A program made the translations under genes and the position numbers. This document shows positions 14,982 to 28,152 of a stretch of DNA of 41,459 bases, one piece after another (positions within the stretch are counted from its first letter, which is position 1; each line of letters starts with the position of its first letter). The stretch is from Rheinheimera pacifica (GTDB taxonomy: Bacteria > Pseudomonadota > Gammaproteobacteria > Enterobacterales > Alteromonadaceae): NCBI RefSeq assembly GCF_900108485.1, contig NZ_FNXF01000023.1, positions 1 through 41,459 on the forward strand, read 5' to 3'. The notes below the pieces were generated by a model. It was not told where the DNA came from. It searched no databases and worked only from the letters and a program-made list of their open reading frames with translations.

Positions 14982-15461
14982 ATGACTTCTTGTCACAACC
15001 AAGCACTGTCTAAAATGCATACAGCAGCGATTTCATTACAACCTCTGGTATCAGATCGCGCTGATGCTGTTCCGGTAGCGGAAATTTGGCTGGCCGGCGT
15101 TACCACCGCTAAGCTGATCGGCGGGGCCGTACTTGAGGCTGCTTTTCACTGTGAGCATGGTTATCTGCTGTTTGTTACCGATGATATTCCTTTTGAAGAT
15201 ACACTTAGCATTTACCTGATGGATCAGGATTTTCAGGTATTGGACAGCGTTAATATTGGCGTGGCGTATTCTACCGGTAACTTCCATTTACTACGTGAAC
15301 CGTCAGCACGTGAAGTTCAGTTCAGTTTTATTGGCGGCTGTAACTGGCGCCTTACTTTGTTGGCTACTCCGGAATTTTGCCTGCCGTTATTTAACGAGCC
15401 GGCAGGTGTACGCCGCCAGCCCAGCTTTAAGCGTTGGTTTAAGCTAAGTTACTCGAGTTAA
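14982..15461 (+). CDS. Hypothetical protein, 159 residues
   Basis: I do not recognise this family. The protein has no signal peptide or membrane helix. The middle is beta-rich and acidic (AAFHCEHGYLLFVTDDIPFEDTLSIYLMDQDFQVLDSVNIG) and the end is basic (VRRQPSFKRWFKLSYSS). Codon use looks like the neighbouring host genes, which supports a real gene. The ATG at 14982 has a poor ribosome binding site; an ATG at 15015 is an alternative. The AT-rich stretch at 14870-14905 could hold its promoter. It stands alone between nasR and a convergent response-regulator gene. Confidence 0.7.
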   Translation: MTSCHNQALSKMHTAAISLQPLVSDRADAVPVAEIWLAGVTTAKLIGGAVLEAAFHCEHGYLLFVTDDIPFEDTLSIYLMDQDFQVLDSVNIGVAYSTGNFHLLREPSAREVQFSFIGGCNWRLTLLATPEFCLPLFNEPAGVRRQPSFKRWFKLSYSS

Positions 15462-15547
15462 AAATTATTTCTGTTCCGGCCAGCGTAGCTGTGCCGAAAG
15501 GCTGGCGCACTTAGCCCCGATGCTGACTTTTTATTACCACAATATGC

Positions 15548-16342
15548 TTAATGATCTAACAGCCGGTACAGCAGCTGCTTAACGGCTTCCGGTTCAAACG
15601 GCTTGTCACACATCGCATTTACACCGCTTTGAGCAATATTGGCCAGATGCGCATCATTGGCTTCGCTGGTGACCATTAACACCGGAATATGCGACAGGGT
15701 GCTGTGCTCGCGGATAAATTCTGTCAGCTCGCGGCCATTTACTTCCGGCATATTGTAGTCGGTCACTACCAGATCAAAGTTTTGGCGTTGCAACAGTGCT
15801 ATAGCCTGCTGGCCATCTTCGGCTTCGGTAATCTGCTGCATACCGAGATTGTTTAGTACACGGCGGATATGGTTACGCGCCAGCCGGCTGTCATCAACCA
15901 CCAGCACCCGTACATCGTGTACGTCAAATAAAGTCAGTTCCAGCTCAGCCGGGCTAAGTAGATCAACGGCGGCATTTAATGCTTTGCCCAATTGCATGGC
16001 ATCAAATGGCTTGGGCAAAATGGCAACCACGCCGGATTGCTTAAAGGCTTCCAACTGCGCTTTACGGGTCTCGCTTGATACCAGTAAAAATGGGATCTCA
16101 GCGGTGTCGGGGGCTGCTTTCAATTGCTGTAATAATTGCTCTGCGGTGCCATCGGCAAAATGCAAGGCGCAGGCTATAGCATCGGGCTTGTGCCGCTTAA
16201 TGTTTTGCAAGGCACTGGCAAGGCTGTCGGCTTCTTCAACACGAGTAACGTTTTCTTCCGCCAGTTTTTTGCGGATAATTTTTCGTTGTACCTCTGAAGG
16301 CTCAATCAGCAGAATATGTAAATCGGCAGGGGACAGTTGCAT
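15548..16342 (-). CDS. Double-receiver response regulator, first receiver degenerate
   Basis: The ATG at 16342 is chosen because GCGGAG lies at good distance; a TTG at 16384 would add 14 residues. The 264-residue protein is two CheY-like receivers with no output domain. The second (about 144-264) is complete: VLVVDDSR (D150, D151), TDYNMP (D195), a threonine in MVTSE and CDKPF. The first (about 8-130) has IEPSE where an acidic pair is expected and A59 where the phosphoacceptor aspartate should be, but keeps LPKPF. It probably works as an adaptor or phosphate sink in chemotaxis- or hybrid-kinase signalling. No kinase gene is adjacent. Confidence 0.88.
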   Translation of the reverse strand: MQLSPADLHILLIEPSEVQRKIIRKKLAEENVTRVEEADSLASALQNIKRHKPDAIACALHFADGTAEQLLQQLKAAPDTAEIPFLLVSSETRKAQLEAFKQSGVVAILPKPFDAMQLGKALNAAVDLLSPAELELTLFDVHDVRVLVVDDSRLARNHIRRVLNNLGMQQITEAEDGQQAIALLQRQNFDLVVTDYNMPEVNGRELTEFIREHSTLSHIPVLMVTSEANDAHLANIAQSGVNAMCDKPFEPEAVKQLLYRLLDH

Positions 16343-16459
16343 GGCGGCTCCGCAACAAATGACTAAAGCAGTATCTTGCCACAACTACCGTTAGCCTGGC
16401 ACTACTAAATAGGCCTTGCGCCTGGTGTATAAATTACCACTGTAAGACCTAACTCTGGA

Positions 16460-16477
16460 TTGTAACAGCTGTTGTAA
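16460..16477. promoter_or_regulatory. Near-palindrome upstream of the protease gene, candidate operator
   Basis: TTGTAACAGCTGTTGTAA is centred on the perfect palindrome AACAGCTGTT, 110 bases upstream of the protease start and in the gap shared with the divergent response-regulator gene. No regulator is recognised. This could be a binding site for either gene or chance. Confidence 0.25.
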
Positions 16478-16587
16478 ATTAACTATTGCGGTAAATAGGT
16501 ATACATAACCACTTACATTTAAAGACTTAATTGTTTTGCGGCTTTCTGTCAGTCTGAGACTTATCAAAAGCCACCTAAGGACGCAAA

Positions 16588-17460
16588 ATGTACCACAACA
16601 CCAATTTGAAGCTGCTCAGTACCGGTTGCCTGATTATGACCGGTATGCTGACGGCTCCGGTGTCAGCCATTGTTATTCGTCATGATAAGCCGGTAGAGCA
16701 CTATCTGGCTTCTAAAGCGGATTTCCCGCCTCTGGCGACGTTTTACAATATAGGCGTGCACGGTACTTTGATTGCGCCGGAGTGGGTGTTAACTGCAGCG
16801 CATACCGTGTTTTGCCTGCATCCGGGCCAGACCATTCAGGTGGGCGATGAATTAGTCGAGGTACAGGCGCGTTATAGTTACCCGTCTTATCAGTTGGGTA
16901 AGCAGCATGACTTAGCCTTAATCAAACTGGCAAAACCTGTGCTAAGTGTAGAGCCCGCCAAACTTTACCGACAACAGGATGAGCGTGATCAGGTGCTGTG
17001 GTTTATCGGCAGTGGTGGCACAGGCACAGGTTTAACCGGCGAAACTATCGGCTACAAAGAAAACAACGGTGTGCTGCGCAAGGCGCAGAATAAAGTTATC
17101 GCCGTGACAAAATCCGATTTGAGATTTGTGTTTGAGTCAGGTCAACACGGGCTTGAGCTGGAGGGGGTATCGGGCAATGGCGACAGTGGTGGCCCGGCTT
17201 ACCTGAAAAAAGACGATGGTTATTACCTGCTTGGCGTAAGTTCCAGAGTAGATTCGTGGTTTAAAGGTGTTGGCGAGTACGGCGTTAAAGAGCTGTACAC
17301 CCGGGTATCCAGCCACGCTAATTGGATCGACCAGGTAATGGCCGCCGATAAAGCCGAAAGAGCCAAACTCAGCTCATCCGACGGTTTCCTGCAACCTGGC
17401 ATGACGGCAGAAAATTTGCCTGGCATTTGTGCGTCGATAAGTTTGAAAACGCCGGTTTAA
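16588..17460 (+). CDS. Secreted trypsin-like serine protease (S1 family)
   Basis: This 290-residue protein has an N-terminal export signal (NLKLLSTGCLIMTGMLTAPVSA). The S1 triad is complete: H72 in LTAAH, D108 in HDLALIKL and S200 in GNGDSGGP. The closing YTRVSSHANWIDQVM is the usual C-terminal strand and helix of the chymotrypsin fold. The last 40 residues form an extra tail of unknown role. CTAAGGAC precedes the ATG at 16588. It should act in the periplasm or outside the cell; the substrate is unknown. A small gene follows after 27 bases, possibly cotranscribed. Confidence 0.92.
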   Translation: MYHNTNLKLLSTGCLIMTGMLTAPVSAIVIRHDKPVEHYLASKADFPPLATFYNIGVHGTLIAPEWVLTAAHTVFCLHPGQTIQVGDELVEVQARYSYPSYQLGKQHDLALIKLAKPVLSVEPAKLYRQQDERDQVLWFIGSGGTGTGLTGETIGYKENNGVLRKAQNKVIAVTKSDLRFVFESGQHGLELEGVSGNGDSGGPAYLKKDDGYYLLGVSSRVDSWFKGVGEYGVKELYTRVSSHANWIDQVMAADKAERAKLSSSDGFLQPGMTAENLPGICASISLKTPV

Positions 17461-17487
17461 TCTTTGAAGTGTAAAGAGGATAGTTGT

Positions 17488-17733
17488 ATGGCTAAGAGCA
17501 CAGCGCCTGAGCCCGGTACGCCGGAGTATCAGCAGTGGTTAATCGAGCATTCCAGGCCGCTGATTGACCGCTTATTTGAACACCCAATACCTGAGGATGT
17601 TGCACAAGCGGAAGATGGCTTAATTGCCGGCCCAGAAAGCTGGGAGCAGCTGATGCCCGAAAAGACGGTGCCCGAGGATGTTGCAATTGATAAAGCGCAT
17701 CAAAGAAGCAAACTAAAGTTAGTTAAAAAGTAG
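17488..17733 (+). CDS. Small hypothetical protein with repeated PEDVA motif
   Basis: The start is placed at the ATG at 17488, with AGAGGA 8 bases upstream. The 81-residue product is acidic and hydrophilic, with no signal peptide. Its core holds two copies of a short unit, HPIPEDVAQAEDG and KTVPEDVAIDKAH, and the tail is basic (RSKLKLVKK). The family is not recognised. It lies 27 bases after the protease gene and is probably in the same transcript, so a role connected to the protease, such as an inhibitor or partner, is possible but only inferred. Confidence 0.65.
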   Translation: MAKSTAPEPGTPEYQQWLIEHSRPLIDRLFEHPIPEDVAQAEDGLIAGPESWEQLMPEKTVPEDVAIDKAHQRSKLKLVKK

Positions 17734-17746
17734 GGCGCAATAAGCT

Positions 17747-17950
17747 ATGCCCGAGTCTTTATCGCGTTCTTCTTTAAAGAAAATTAGCCAGCGTCAAAGC
17801 TTATCTAATAAGCAAAAGCTGGAAGAATTTAATTTAGATACAAAAATACATCCCAGCCCTTTAGCTCCAAATAACCAGCGTGGATATTTAAAGGGATTAC
17901 TTACTCCTTCACAAAATCATTGCCGTTCCCTGTTTTATCTACTAAGTTAG
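17747..17950 (+). CDS. Small hypothetical protein, uncertain
   Basis: A 67-codon frame starts 13 bases after the preceding stop, with AGGGCG upstream of the ATG at 17747. The product is basic and serine/lysine-rich (MPESLSRSSLKKISQRQSLS) with no known motif. Position in line with the previous genes favours translation, but composition gives little support. A small hairpin GCCGC-CTAAGA-GCGGC (17960-17975) follows. Confidence 0.35.
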   Translation: MPESLSRSSLKKISQRQSLSNKQKLEEFNLDTKIHPSPLAPNNQRGYLKGLLTPSQNHCRSLFYLLS

Positions 17951-18004
17951 TAACTTGCAGCCGCCTAAGAGCGGCAAAACAATGAATAACAGGGAAGCTC
18001 ATCA

Positions 18005-18301
18005 TTGAAAAAGCTGCTGCTTATTGCCCTGATCGCCTTTGGTGCCTGGAACTACTATCAAAAACAAAGCACAGCAGAGCCCGTCGCTGAAAGCGTGCCG
18101 AAAGTGCTACCCGATTACACCGTGCCAATCAATAAAGCCCGTGCTGTGGCTAATACGCCACAATTCCGTTGTGACGGCCGCCAACACTGTAGCCAGATGA
18201 CCTCGCGCGCTGAAGCGGAGTTTTTTATCCGCAACTGCCCGGAGACCAAGATGGATGGCGACAGTGATGGAATACCATGTGAGAATGATTCGAGATTTTA
18301 G
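18005..18301 (+). CDS. Excalibur calcium-binding domain protein, membrane-anchored
   Basis: Translation probably starts at TTG 18005, preceded by CAGGGAAG. The 98-residue protein opens with a membrane or signal segment (KKLLLIALIAFGAWNYY), then a linker. The C-terminal 45 residues are an excalibur domain: FRCDGRQHCSQMTSRAEAEFFIRNCPETKMDGDSDGIPCEND, with four cysteines and the DGDSDG calcium loop. Such domains are found in extracytoplasmic proteins, often with nuclease domains, but here it stands alone. Function is unknown. Confidence 0.85.
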   Translation: MKKLLLIALIAFGAWNYYQKQSTAEPVAESVPKVLPDYTVPINKARAVANTPQFRCDGRQHCSQMTSRAEAEFFIRNCPETKMDGDSDGIPCENDSRF

Positions 18302-18355
18302 ATACTGTGTATTTTTGCTACAGCATCAGCAATACCAGTAAGATGCGGAGAATAA

Positions 18356-18850
18356 ATGAATTTTGAGACTTTCTGGGCCGATTTAGCTGTCACATTGCTT
18401 GGTGGTGTCGTTCTGACGTTTCTTTTCTTTCTGTTTAGAGAAAGAATATTTCCTGCGTTTGACATAACAGGAAAATGGTATTTGCAGATGACTACAGAAA
18501 AATCTGCTTACAATCCTTATAAAAATATGGTTCTCCGGTACGTTCTAATAATCTGGAGAGAGGGGGATTGTATTAAAGGTAGTGCAGAAAAAATCTACGA
18601 AAATTCGTCCACTGGAGAACGAGAATTTATCGGAAAATCGAGAACGAGGGCAGTAATAAGTGGCTCTTTAGAAAAGAACTATTTGAGTAAAGATCGCATA
18701 TTTTTGCATGTAGTTGAAGATGGACATGGAAGGCAATCTACAAATTTCTATGAAGTTGTTGCAACATCAAAGACTGGACTCGCTGGAACTTTTAAATCTA
18801 TGGTCGCAGACCAAGATGGACGAGTATTGATTCAAAGGGCTCCTTTTTGA
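18356..18850 (+). CDS. Membrane-anchored beta-rich protein paired with a GT51 transglycosylase
   Basis: This 164-residue protein has one N-terminal membrane helix (LAVTLLGGVVLTFLFFLF), then RERIFPAFDITGKWYLQM. A soluble part of alternating strands follows, ending FYEVVATSKTGLAGTFKSMVADQDGRVLIQR. The GKW opening and GxxxGTF near the end recall lipocalin-like or Cap15-like beta-barrels; this is a fold impression and no family is claimed. Its TGA overlaps the TTG start of the next gene, so the two are translationally coupled. Both are more AT-rich than their neighbours, suggesting transfer. Function is unknown. Confidence 0.65.
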   Translation: MNFETFWADLAVTLLGGVVLTFLFFLFRERIFPAFDITGKWYLQMTTEKSAYNPYKNMVLRYVLIIWREGDCIKGSAEKIYENSSTGEREFIGKSRTRAVISGSLEKNYLSKDRIFLHVVEDGHGRQSTNFYEVVATSKTGLAGTFKSMVADQDGRVLIQRAPF

Positions 18851-19479
18851 AACAAATACTATTTTCTTTAATATTACCCCTTCAAGCAGTTTCAGTCGTT
18901 TTTTTCGCCCTAAATATAATGGGCGTAAGAGACCGCTTAAGAATCTGTTTAGATATGGTTGATACCATTAGCAATAGTTCGCTAGAGAGTTATGTTCCGT
19001 ATCTTGTTGTTGCAGAAGACCATCGATATTTTCAGCATTTTGGTGTTGACCCAATCGGAGTGGCGAGAGCTATCTTCGTAAGAGTTTTCAAAGGAAAGAT
19101 TCAAGGTGCTAGTACGATTGAACAGCAGTTCGTCCGAGTGGTCACTGAAGATTATGAGCGGACTATAAAACGGAAACTGAGAGAGCAGTTGATTGCTCTA
19201 ATGCTATCGAAAAAAAGGGATAAGCTAGACATAGCAACTGCTTATCTTTCCAAAGCGCACTATGGGTATGGGCTTAATGGGTTGCAGGGTTTAAAGCTAA
19301 TTATCGGGTACGACTTTAAGTTAGCCTCAGAAGCAGACAAGATTGCACTAGTATCGCGTCTTAAATACCCTCAGCCTCGTTTGCAATGCGAAGTTTGGAT
19401 GTCAAAGCATATGAATAGAATTAAATATATTAGGGACAAGTTTGTAACCGCTGGCAATCGAAGCATCCGAAGCATTTAG
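18847..19479 (+). CDS. Stand-alone GT51 (monofunctional) peptidoglycan glycosyltransferase-like protein
   Basis: This 210-residue protein has one N-terminal membrane helix and then a compact GT51 domain. Its motifs are [17 protein letters not shown] (catalytic E57), [11 protein letters not shown] (87-97), [25 protein letters not shown] (E113), YGYGLNGLQ and [15 protein letters not shown]51 enzymes polymerise lipid II into glycan strands. The usual STITQQL reads STIEQQF, and the protein is shorter than MtgA and has no transpeptidase domain. The coupled beta-rich gene and low GC suggest an accessory module, not housekeeping wall synthesis. The start is TTG at 18847. Its stop interlocks with convergent tusA in TTAG. 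Confidence 0.8.
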   Translation: MKQILFSLILPLQAVSVVFFALNIMGVRDRLRICLDMVDTISNSSLESYVPYLVVAEDHRYFQHFGVDPIGVARAIFVRVFKGKIQGASTIEQQFVRVVTEDYERTIKRKLREQLIALMLSKKRDKLDIATAYLSKAHYGYGLNGLQGLKLIIGYDFKLASEADKIALVSRLKYPQPRLQCEVWMSKHMNRIKYIRDKFVTAGNRSIRSI

Positions 19480-19724
19480 CCACTAACCTTCTTTACCACA
19501 TATCGATAAGGCAATTCACTGGTATCACTGCCCACTAACTCGTGATCCATAAAGCGGCAAAATGCCGGGATATCGCGGGTGGTGGCTGGATCGTCGGCGA
19601 TAATCAGTAAGGTTTCACCCACCTGCATTTTGCGAATTTGTAGCCGTATCATCATTACCGGCTCGGGGCAGCGCATGCCTAAGGCATCCAGTGTTTGATC
19701 TGCACTGCTGAAAATATTTTCCAT
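19476..19724 (-). CDS. tusA: Sulfur carrier protein TusA
   Basis: This 82-residue protein begins [34 protein letters not shown]19 in the CPEP motif is the persulfide-carrying cysteine, at the same position as in E. coli. TusA takes sulfur from IscS and hands it towards 2-thiouridine synthesis in tRNA. The end [20 protein letters not shown] fits the family. It lies downstream of fadA on the same strand but beyond a terminator, so it needs its own promoter between 19725 and 19795. Confidence 0.95.
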   Translation of the reverse strand: MENIFSSADQTLDALGMRCPEPVMMIRLQIRKMQVGETLLIIADDPATTRDIPAFCRFMDHELVGSDTSELPYRYVVKKVSG

Positions 19725-19795
19725 CTATACTCCGGTAAAATTTAAGGCGGTCTGGGGCTGAGCCAGCGCGGGATTTTCGCCTCTATTTTTGCGTC

Positions 19796-19823
19796 AATAA
19801 AAAGGGCCGTAAAAACGGCCCTT
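19796..19823 (-). terminator. Intrinsic terminator of the fadBA operon
   Basis: AAGGGCCGT (19802-19810) pairs with ACGGCCCTT (19815-19823) around a 4-base loop. On the minus strand the stem is followed by a T-rich run, so it ends transcripts coming from fadA, 47 bases after its stop. Confidence 0.85.
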
Positions 19824-19869
19824 ATTCTATGCGATTGTGCTTATTGCTGCCAGCTTATGGCCATTCAAA

Positions 19870-23203
<3,334 letters not shown>

Positions 23204-23241
23204 AATGGTGCTCCTTGGTCGCGTATGTTAGGGTTTTTCGC

Positions 23242-23258
23242 AACTGGTACGATGAGGT
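23242..23258 (-). promoter_or_regulatory. FadR-like operator of fadBA
   Basis: AACTGGTACGATGAGGT matches 13 of 17 positions of the E. coli fadBA FadR operator ATCTGGTACGACCAGAT, including CTGGTACGA without a gap. It lies 39-55 bases upstream of the fadB start codon, where repression of transcription would be expected, to be relieved by long-chain acyl-CoA. Confidence 0.55.
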
Positions 23259-23303
23259 TGTCTTGCTCAGTGTGTCGCGGTTCGGAAAAAAATTCAACCG
23301 TTA

Positions 23304-23321
23304 TTTAAACACGTGTTTGAA
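23304..23321. promoter_or_regulatory. PsrA-like palindromic operator between fadB and slt
   Basis: TTTAAACACGTGTTTGAA contains the perfect palindrome AAACACGTGTTT and fits the CAAAC-N4-GTTTG type site of PsrA, the fatty-acid regulator used by many Alteromonadales and pseudomonads. It is about 100 bases upstream of fadB and 73 bases before slt, so it could affect both. Confidence 0.5.
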
Positions 23322-23393
23322 TCCGACAACGGTGGTCAGCAGTAACTATAGGTGGTATTTTTTCTTTTTCGTGTATTTATCGGGGTTATCACA

Positions 23394-25307
23394 GTGAAAC
23401 GTATGGTTTTAATGCTGAGTAACCTGCTCCTTATGCCGCTGGCTACGGCATCTGTGTCTTCTGAGGCAGCGTTACGCAATGAATTTTTACAGGCTGAGCG
23501 CCAGATTGGCAGCCTGAAAGCTGAGCAAGCACAAAAAGTGCTGGAAAAATTTGCCGACTATCCGTTGCAGCCTTATTTGCAGCAACGCCGTTTACAGCAG
23601 GTTTTAACTGCCGATGAGCGTATTGCCGCATTTTTGCAGCAATACCAAAAAACACCGATGGACTGGCCGTTGCGTAAACCCTGGTTGCTTGACTTAGCCC
23701 GCCGGCAAAAAGCGGCTACTTATCTGGCCAATTATAACGGCTCTAATGATGCCGAGCTCGAATGCCATGCACTGCGTTTTAAGCTGGCAGATAAAAATGC
23801 TGATACTAAGGCTCTATGGCCTGAAGTGACCCGCTTGTGGGTAGTGGGTAAATCGCAACCTAAAGCCTGTGATCCGCTATTTGCGGCCTGGCGCAAAGCA
23901 GGCCAGCAAACCGCAGAGTTGGTATGGCAGCGGATCCGTGTGTCTGCCGAAGGCGGCGATCCAGGCTTAATTCCGTATCTGAAAACCCAGTTGCCGGCAG
24001 ATCAGCAGTATCTGGCCGATATGTATTTAAGAGCCCGGCAAAACCCGTCAGTGATTAGCGGCGCTAAGTTTTTTCCGTTAAAAAAAGTGAATGAGCGTGA
24101 TGTGCTGGCATATGGCCTGAAACGGCTGATCTGGCGTGAGCCAAACCAGGCGCTGGCGCTATGGCAAAAATTTGTAAATGACCCGTATTTCACTGAGGCC
24201 CAGCGGTTAGATGTAAAGCGTCAGTTTGCTATAGCTTTAGCCAGTAAAGGTGAAGAGCAGGCAGCTGACTGGTTTAAGCAGCTGCCGCCTGAACTTATTG
24301 ATAATATGCTGGCGCACTGGCAGGTTAGCCATGCGCTGGCGCAGCTGGATTGGCCTAAAGTACAGCAGATTATTGAAGCTTTCCCGGCCGATATTGCCAA
24401 AGACAGCAGCTGGCGCTACTGGTTAGCCCGGGCTTATGAGCAACAAGGCCAGGCAGATAAAGCTAAACCGCTGTTTGAAACACTGGCATTACAGCGGCAT
24501 TTTTACGGCTTTATGGCCGCAGCTAAACTAGGTTTACCACCGAGTTTGGCGCATGCGCCTGTTACTGTATCTGAAGACGAACTGAAAACCCTGAAACTGC
24601 ACCCGGCAGTAAGGCGGGCGCAAGAGTGGCTGGCGCTGGGGCGTTTAACCGAAGCTCGGCGCGAGTGGAACCACCTGCAGGACACCTCAGATGAGCAGCA
24701 AAAACTGGTGTCGGCCAAGCTGGCGCATCAGTTGCAATGGTATGAGCGGGCCATTTTTTCGCTGGCCGATGTCGGTTACTGGGACGATGTTGAACTGCGG
24801 TTTCCGTTGGCGTATCAGGATGAAATAACCCAGTCGGCAGCGAAAGTGGATATAGAATCTGGCTGGGCTATGGCGATTGCCCGGCGTGAAAGCTCTTTTA
24901 TGGCAGATGCTAACTCGCCGGTAGGGGCCCGTGGCCTGATGCAACTAATGCCGGCCACAGCGCGCGAAATTGCCAAAAAACCGGTGCAACTGACACAACT
25001 GTATAACCCGGTGATCAATATCGATTACGGTACCGATTACCTGAATTATCTGCGTAAACGTAACGACGGCAATCTGTTAATGGCCACAGCAGCCTATAAC
25101 GCCGGGTACAGCAGGGTTAAGCAATGGATCCCGAAAACCCATGCTTTACCGGCAGACGTCTGGGTAGAAACTATTCCATACCGGGAAACCCGTGATTACG
25201 TGAAGGCGGTAATGGCGTATTACCAGATTTACAATATACGCCTCAATACGCCGACAGATGTGTTTAAACCACTGACCATAATGCAGATTGGGGTCGTGGT
25301 GGAATAA
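23394..25307 (+). CDS. slt: Soluble lytic murein transglycosylase
   Basis: The GTG at 23394 is preferred, with CGGGG upstream and the protein then opening VKRMVLMLSNLLLMPLATASVSS, a good signal peptide; the frame is open from 23352. The 637-residue periplasmic enzyme matches Slt70 in length. A long superhelical part (about 25-450) precedes the linker and the lysozyme-like domain: IARRESSFMADANSPVGARGLMQLMPATA, with the catalytic glutamate in ARRESSF, then YGTDYLNYL and AAYNAGYSRVKQW. It cuts glycan strands, forming 1,6-anhydro ends, in wall turnover. Confidence 0.94.
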   Translation: MKRMVLMLSNLLLMPLATASVSSEAALRNEFLQAERQIGSLKAEQAQKVLEKFADYPLQPYLQQRRLQQVLTADERIAAFLQQYQKTPMDWPLRKPWLLDLARRQKAATYLANYNGSNDAELECHALRFKLADKNADTKALWPEVTRLWVVGKSQPKACDPLFAAWRKAGQQTAELVWQRIRVSAEGGDPGLIPYLKTQLPADQQYLADMYLRARQNPSVISGAKFFPLKKVNERDVLAYGLKRLIWREPNQALALWQKFVNDPYFTEAQRLDVKRQFAIALASKGEEQAADWFKQLPPELIDNMLAHWQVSHALAQLDWPKVQQIIEAFPADIAKDSSWRYWLARAYEQQGQADKAKPLFETLALQRHFYGFMAAAKLGLPPSLAHAPVTVSEDELKTLKLHPAVRRAQEWLALGRLTEARREWNHLQDTSDEQQKLVSAKLAHQLQWYERAIFSLADVGYWDDVELRFPLAYQDEITQSAAKVDIESGWAMAIARRESSFMADANSPVGARGLMQLMPATAREIAKKPVQLTQLYNPVINIDYGTDYLNYLRKRNDGNLLMATAAYNAGYSRVKQWIPKTHALPADVWVETIPYRETRDYVKAVMAYYQIYNIRLNTPTDVFKPLTIMQIGVVVE

Positions 25308-26678
<1,371 letters not shown>

Positions 26679-26700
26679 GCCGCAGGGGCGCCGCTAAGGT

Positions 26701-28152
26701 ATGCAATACCGCTCGATAATCCGGATCCTGGGGTTGCTGATTGCTATTTTCAGCATCACCATGATCCCGCCGGCATTTGTTGCCTACTGGTATAAAGACG
26801 GTGCCGGCGTGCCTTTTATGTTGTCATTTCTGTTAAGCCTGCTGATTGGCTTTGTGATCTGGTATCCCAACCGGCAATACAAAGCCGAGCTAAAAGTGCG
26901 TGACGGCTTTCTTATTGTGGTGTTGTTCTGGACGGTGCTCGGTGCTGTGGGTGGCATACCGCTGATGCTGGCCGACAACCCGCAGTTAAGTATGGCTGGC
27001 GCCATGTTTGAAGCGTTCTCCGGCCTTACCACCACAGGTGCTACGGTACTTACCGGTATAGAGTTTCTGCCCAAAGCCATTTTGTTTTACCGCCAGCAAC
27101 TGCAATGGCTGGGAGGCATGGGTATCATTGTACTGGCGGTAGCCATATTGCCAATGTTGGGTGTCGGGGGCATGCAGCTGTACCGGGCAGAGACACCGGG
27201 GCCGGTGAAAGACAATAAGATGACACCGCGTATCGCCGATACCGCCAAGCACTTATGGTATATCTATCTGGCGTTAACGCTAAGCTGCATGCTGGCATTT
27301 TATCTGGCGGGAATGAACTGGTTTGACGCCATCTGCCATGCGTTTTCTACGGTGGCTATTGGAGGGTTCTCAACTTACGACGCCAGTATCGGCCATTTTC
27401 AAAGCCCGGTAATTAATGCTATTTGTGTCATATTTTTGCTGCTTAGTGCGGTTAATTTTCCGCTGCACTTTGCTGCTATTCGCGGCAAAAGTGTCAGCAC
27501 CTACTTTCGCGACCCGGAATTTAAAGCCTTTTTAGTTATTCAGGCGGCTCTGGTGCTGATTTGTTTTTTGGTGTTACTGGAAACCAATGTTTATAACACA
27601 ACAGCAGAAGCCTTGAATCATGGCATTTTTCAGGCGGTATCTATTTCTACAACGGCAGGTTTTGCTACCGATAGTTTTGCCGTGTGGCCGTTGTTTTTAC
27701 CGATACTGTTGATATTCTCCAGCTTTATCGGTGGTTGTGCCGGTTCTACCGGTGGAGGTTTAAAGGTAGTTCGGGTAGTGTTACTGTTTTTGCAGGGTAC
27801 GCGCGAGCTCAACCGGCTTATTCATCCGCGGGCGGTTTATGCCATTAAACTGGGGCGCCGTGCAGTACCTGATCGTATTGTTGAGGCGGTATGGGGCTTT
27901 TTTGCCGCCTATGCGCTGGTGTTTGTGGTGATTATGCTGCTGTTGCTGCTGACCGGGCTGGACAATATTACTGCCTTTACCGCTACGGCTGCCTGTTTAA
28001 ATAACCTTGGCCCCGGCCTGGGCGAGGTTGCGGCTAACTTTGGCTCTATTCCTGAAAGCAGCAAGTGGATTCTGATCGTGGCGATGGTATTTGGCCGGCT
28101 GGAAATATTCACCTTGCTGGTGCTATTTACCCCGGCCTTCTGGAAAGATTAA
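26701..28152 (+). CDS. trkH: Trk potassium uptake system membrane subunit
   Basis: This 483-residue membrane protein has the four M1-P-M2 repeats of TrkH/KtrB. Selectivity-filter segments are visible in [34 protein letters not shown] and [13 protein letters not shown], each with a conserved glycine, and [15 protein letters not shown] follows the third. It takes up potassium under control of the nucleotide-binding subunit TrkA, encoded convergently next to it. TAAGGT precedes the ATG, 22 bases after pepQ. Its TAA interlocks with the trkA stop. Confidence 0.96.
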   Translation: MQYRSIIRILGLLIAIFSITMIPPAFVAYWYKDGAGVPFMLSFLLSLLIGFVIWYPNRQYKAELKVRDGFLIVVLFWTVLGAVGGIPLMLADNPQLSMAGAMFEAFSGLTTTGATVLTGIEFLPKAILFYRQQLQWLGGMGIIVLAVAILPMLGVGGMQLYRAETPGPVKDNKMTPRIADTAKHLWYIYLALTLSCMLAFYLAGMNWFDAICHAFSTVAIGGFSTYDASIGHFQSPVINAICVIFLLLSAVNFPLHFAAIRGKSVSTYFRDPEFKAFLVIQAALVLICFLVLLETNVYNTTAEALNHGIFQAVSISTTAGFATDSFAVWPLFLPILLIFSSFIGGCAGSTGGGLKVVRVVLLFLQGTRELNRLIHPRAVYAIKLGRRAVPDRIVEAVWGFFAAYALVFVVIMLLLLLTGLDNITAFTATAACLNNLGPGLGEVAANFGSIPESSKWILIVAMVFGRLEIFTLLVLFTPAFWKD

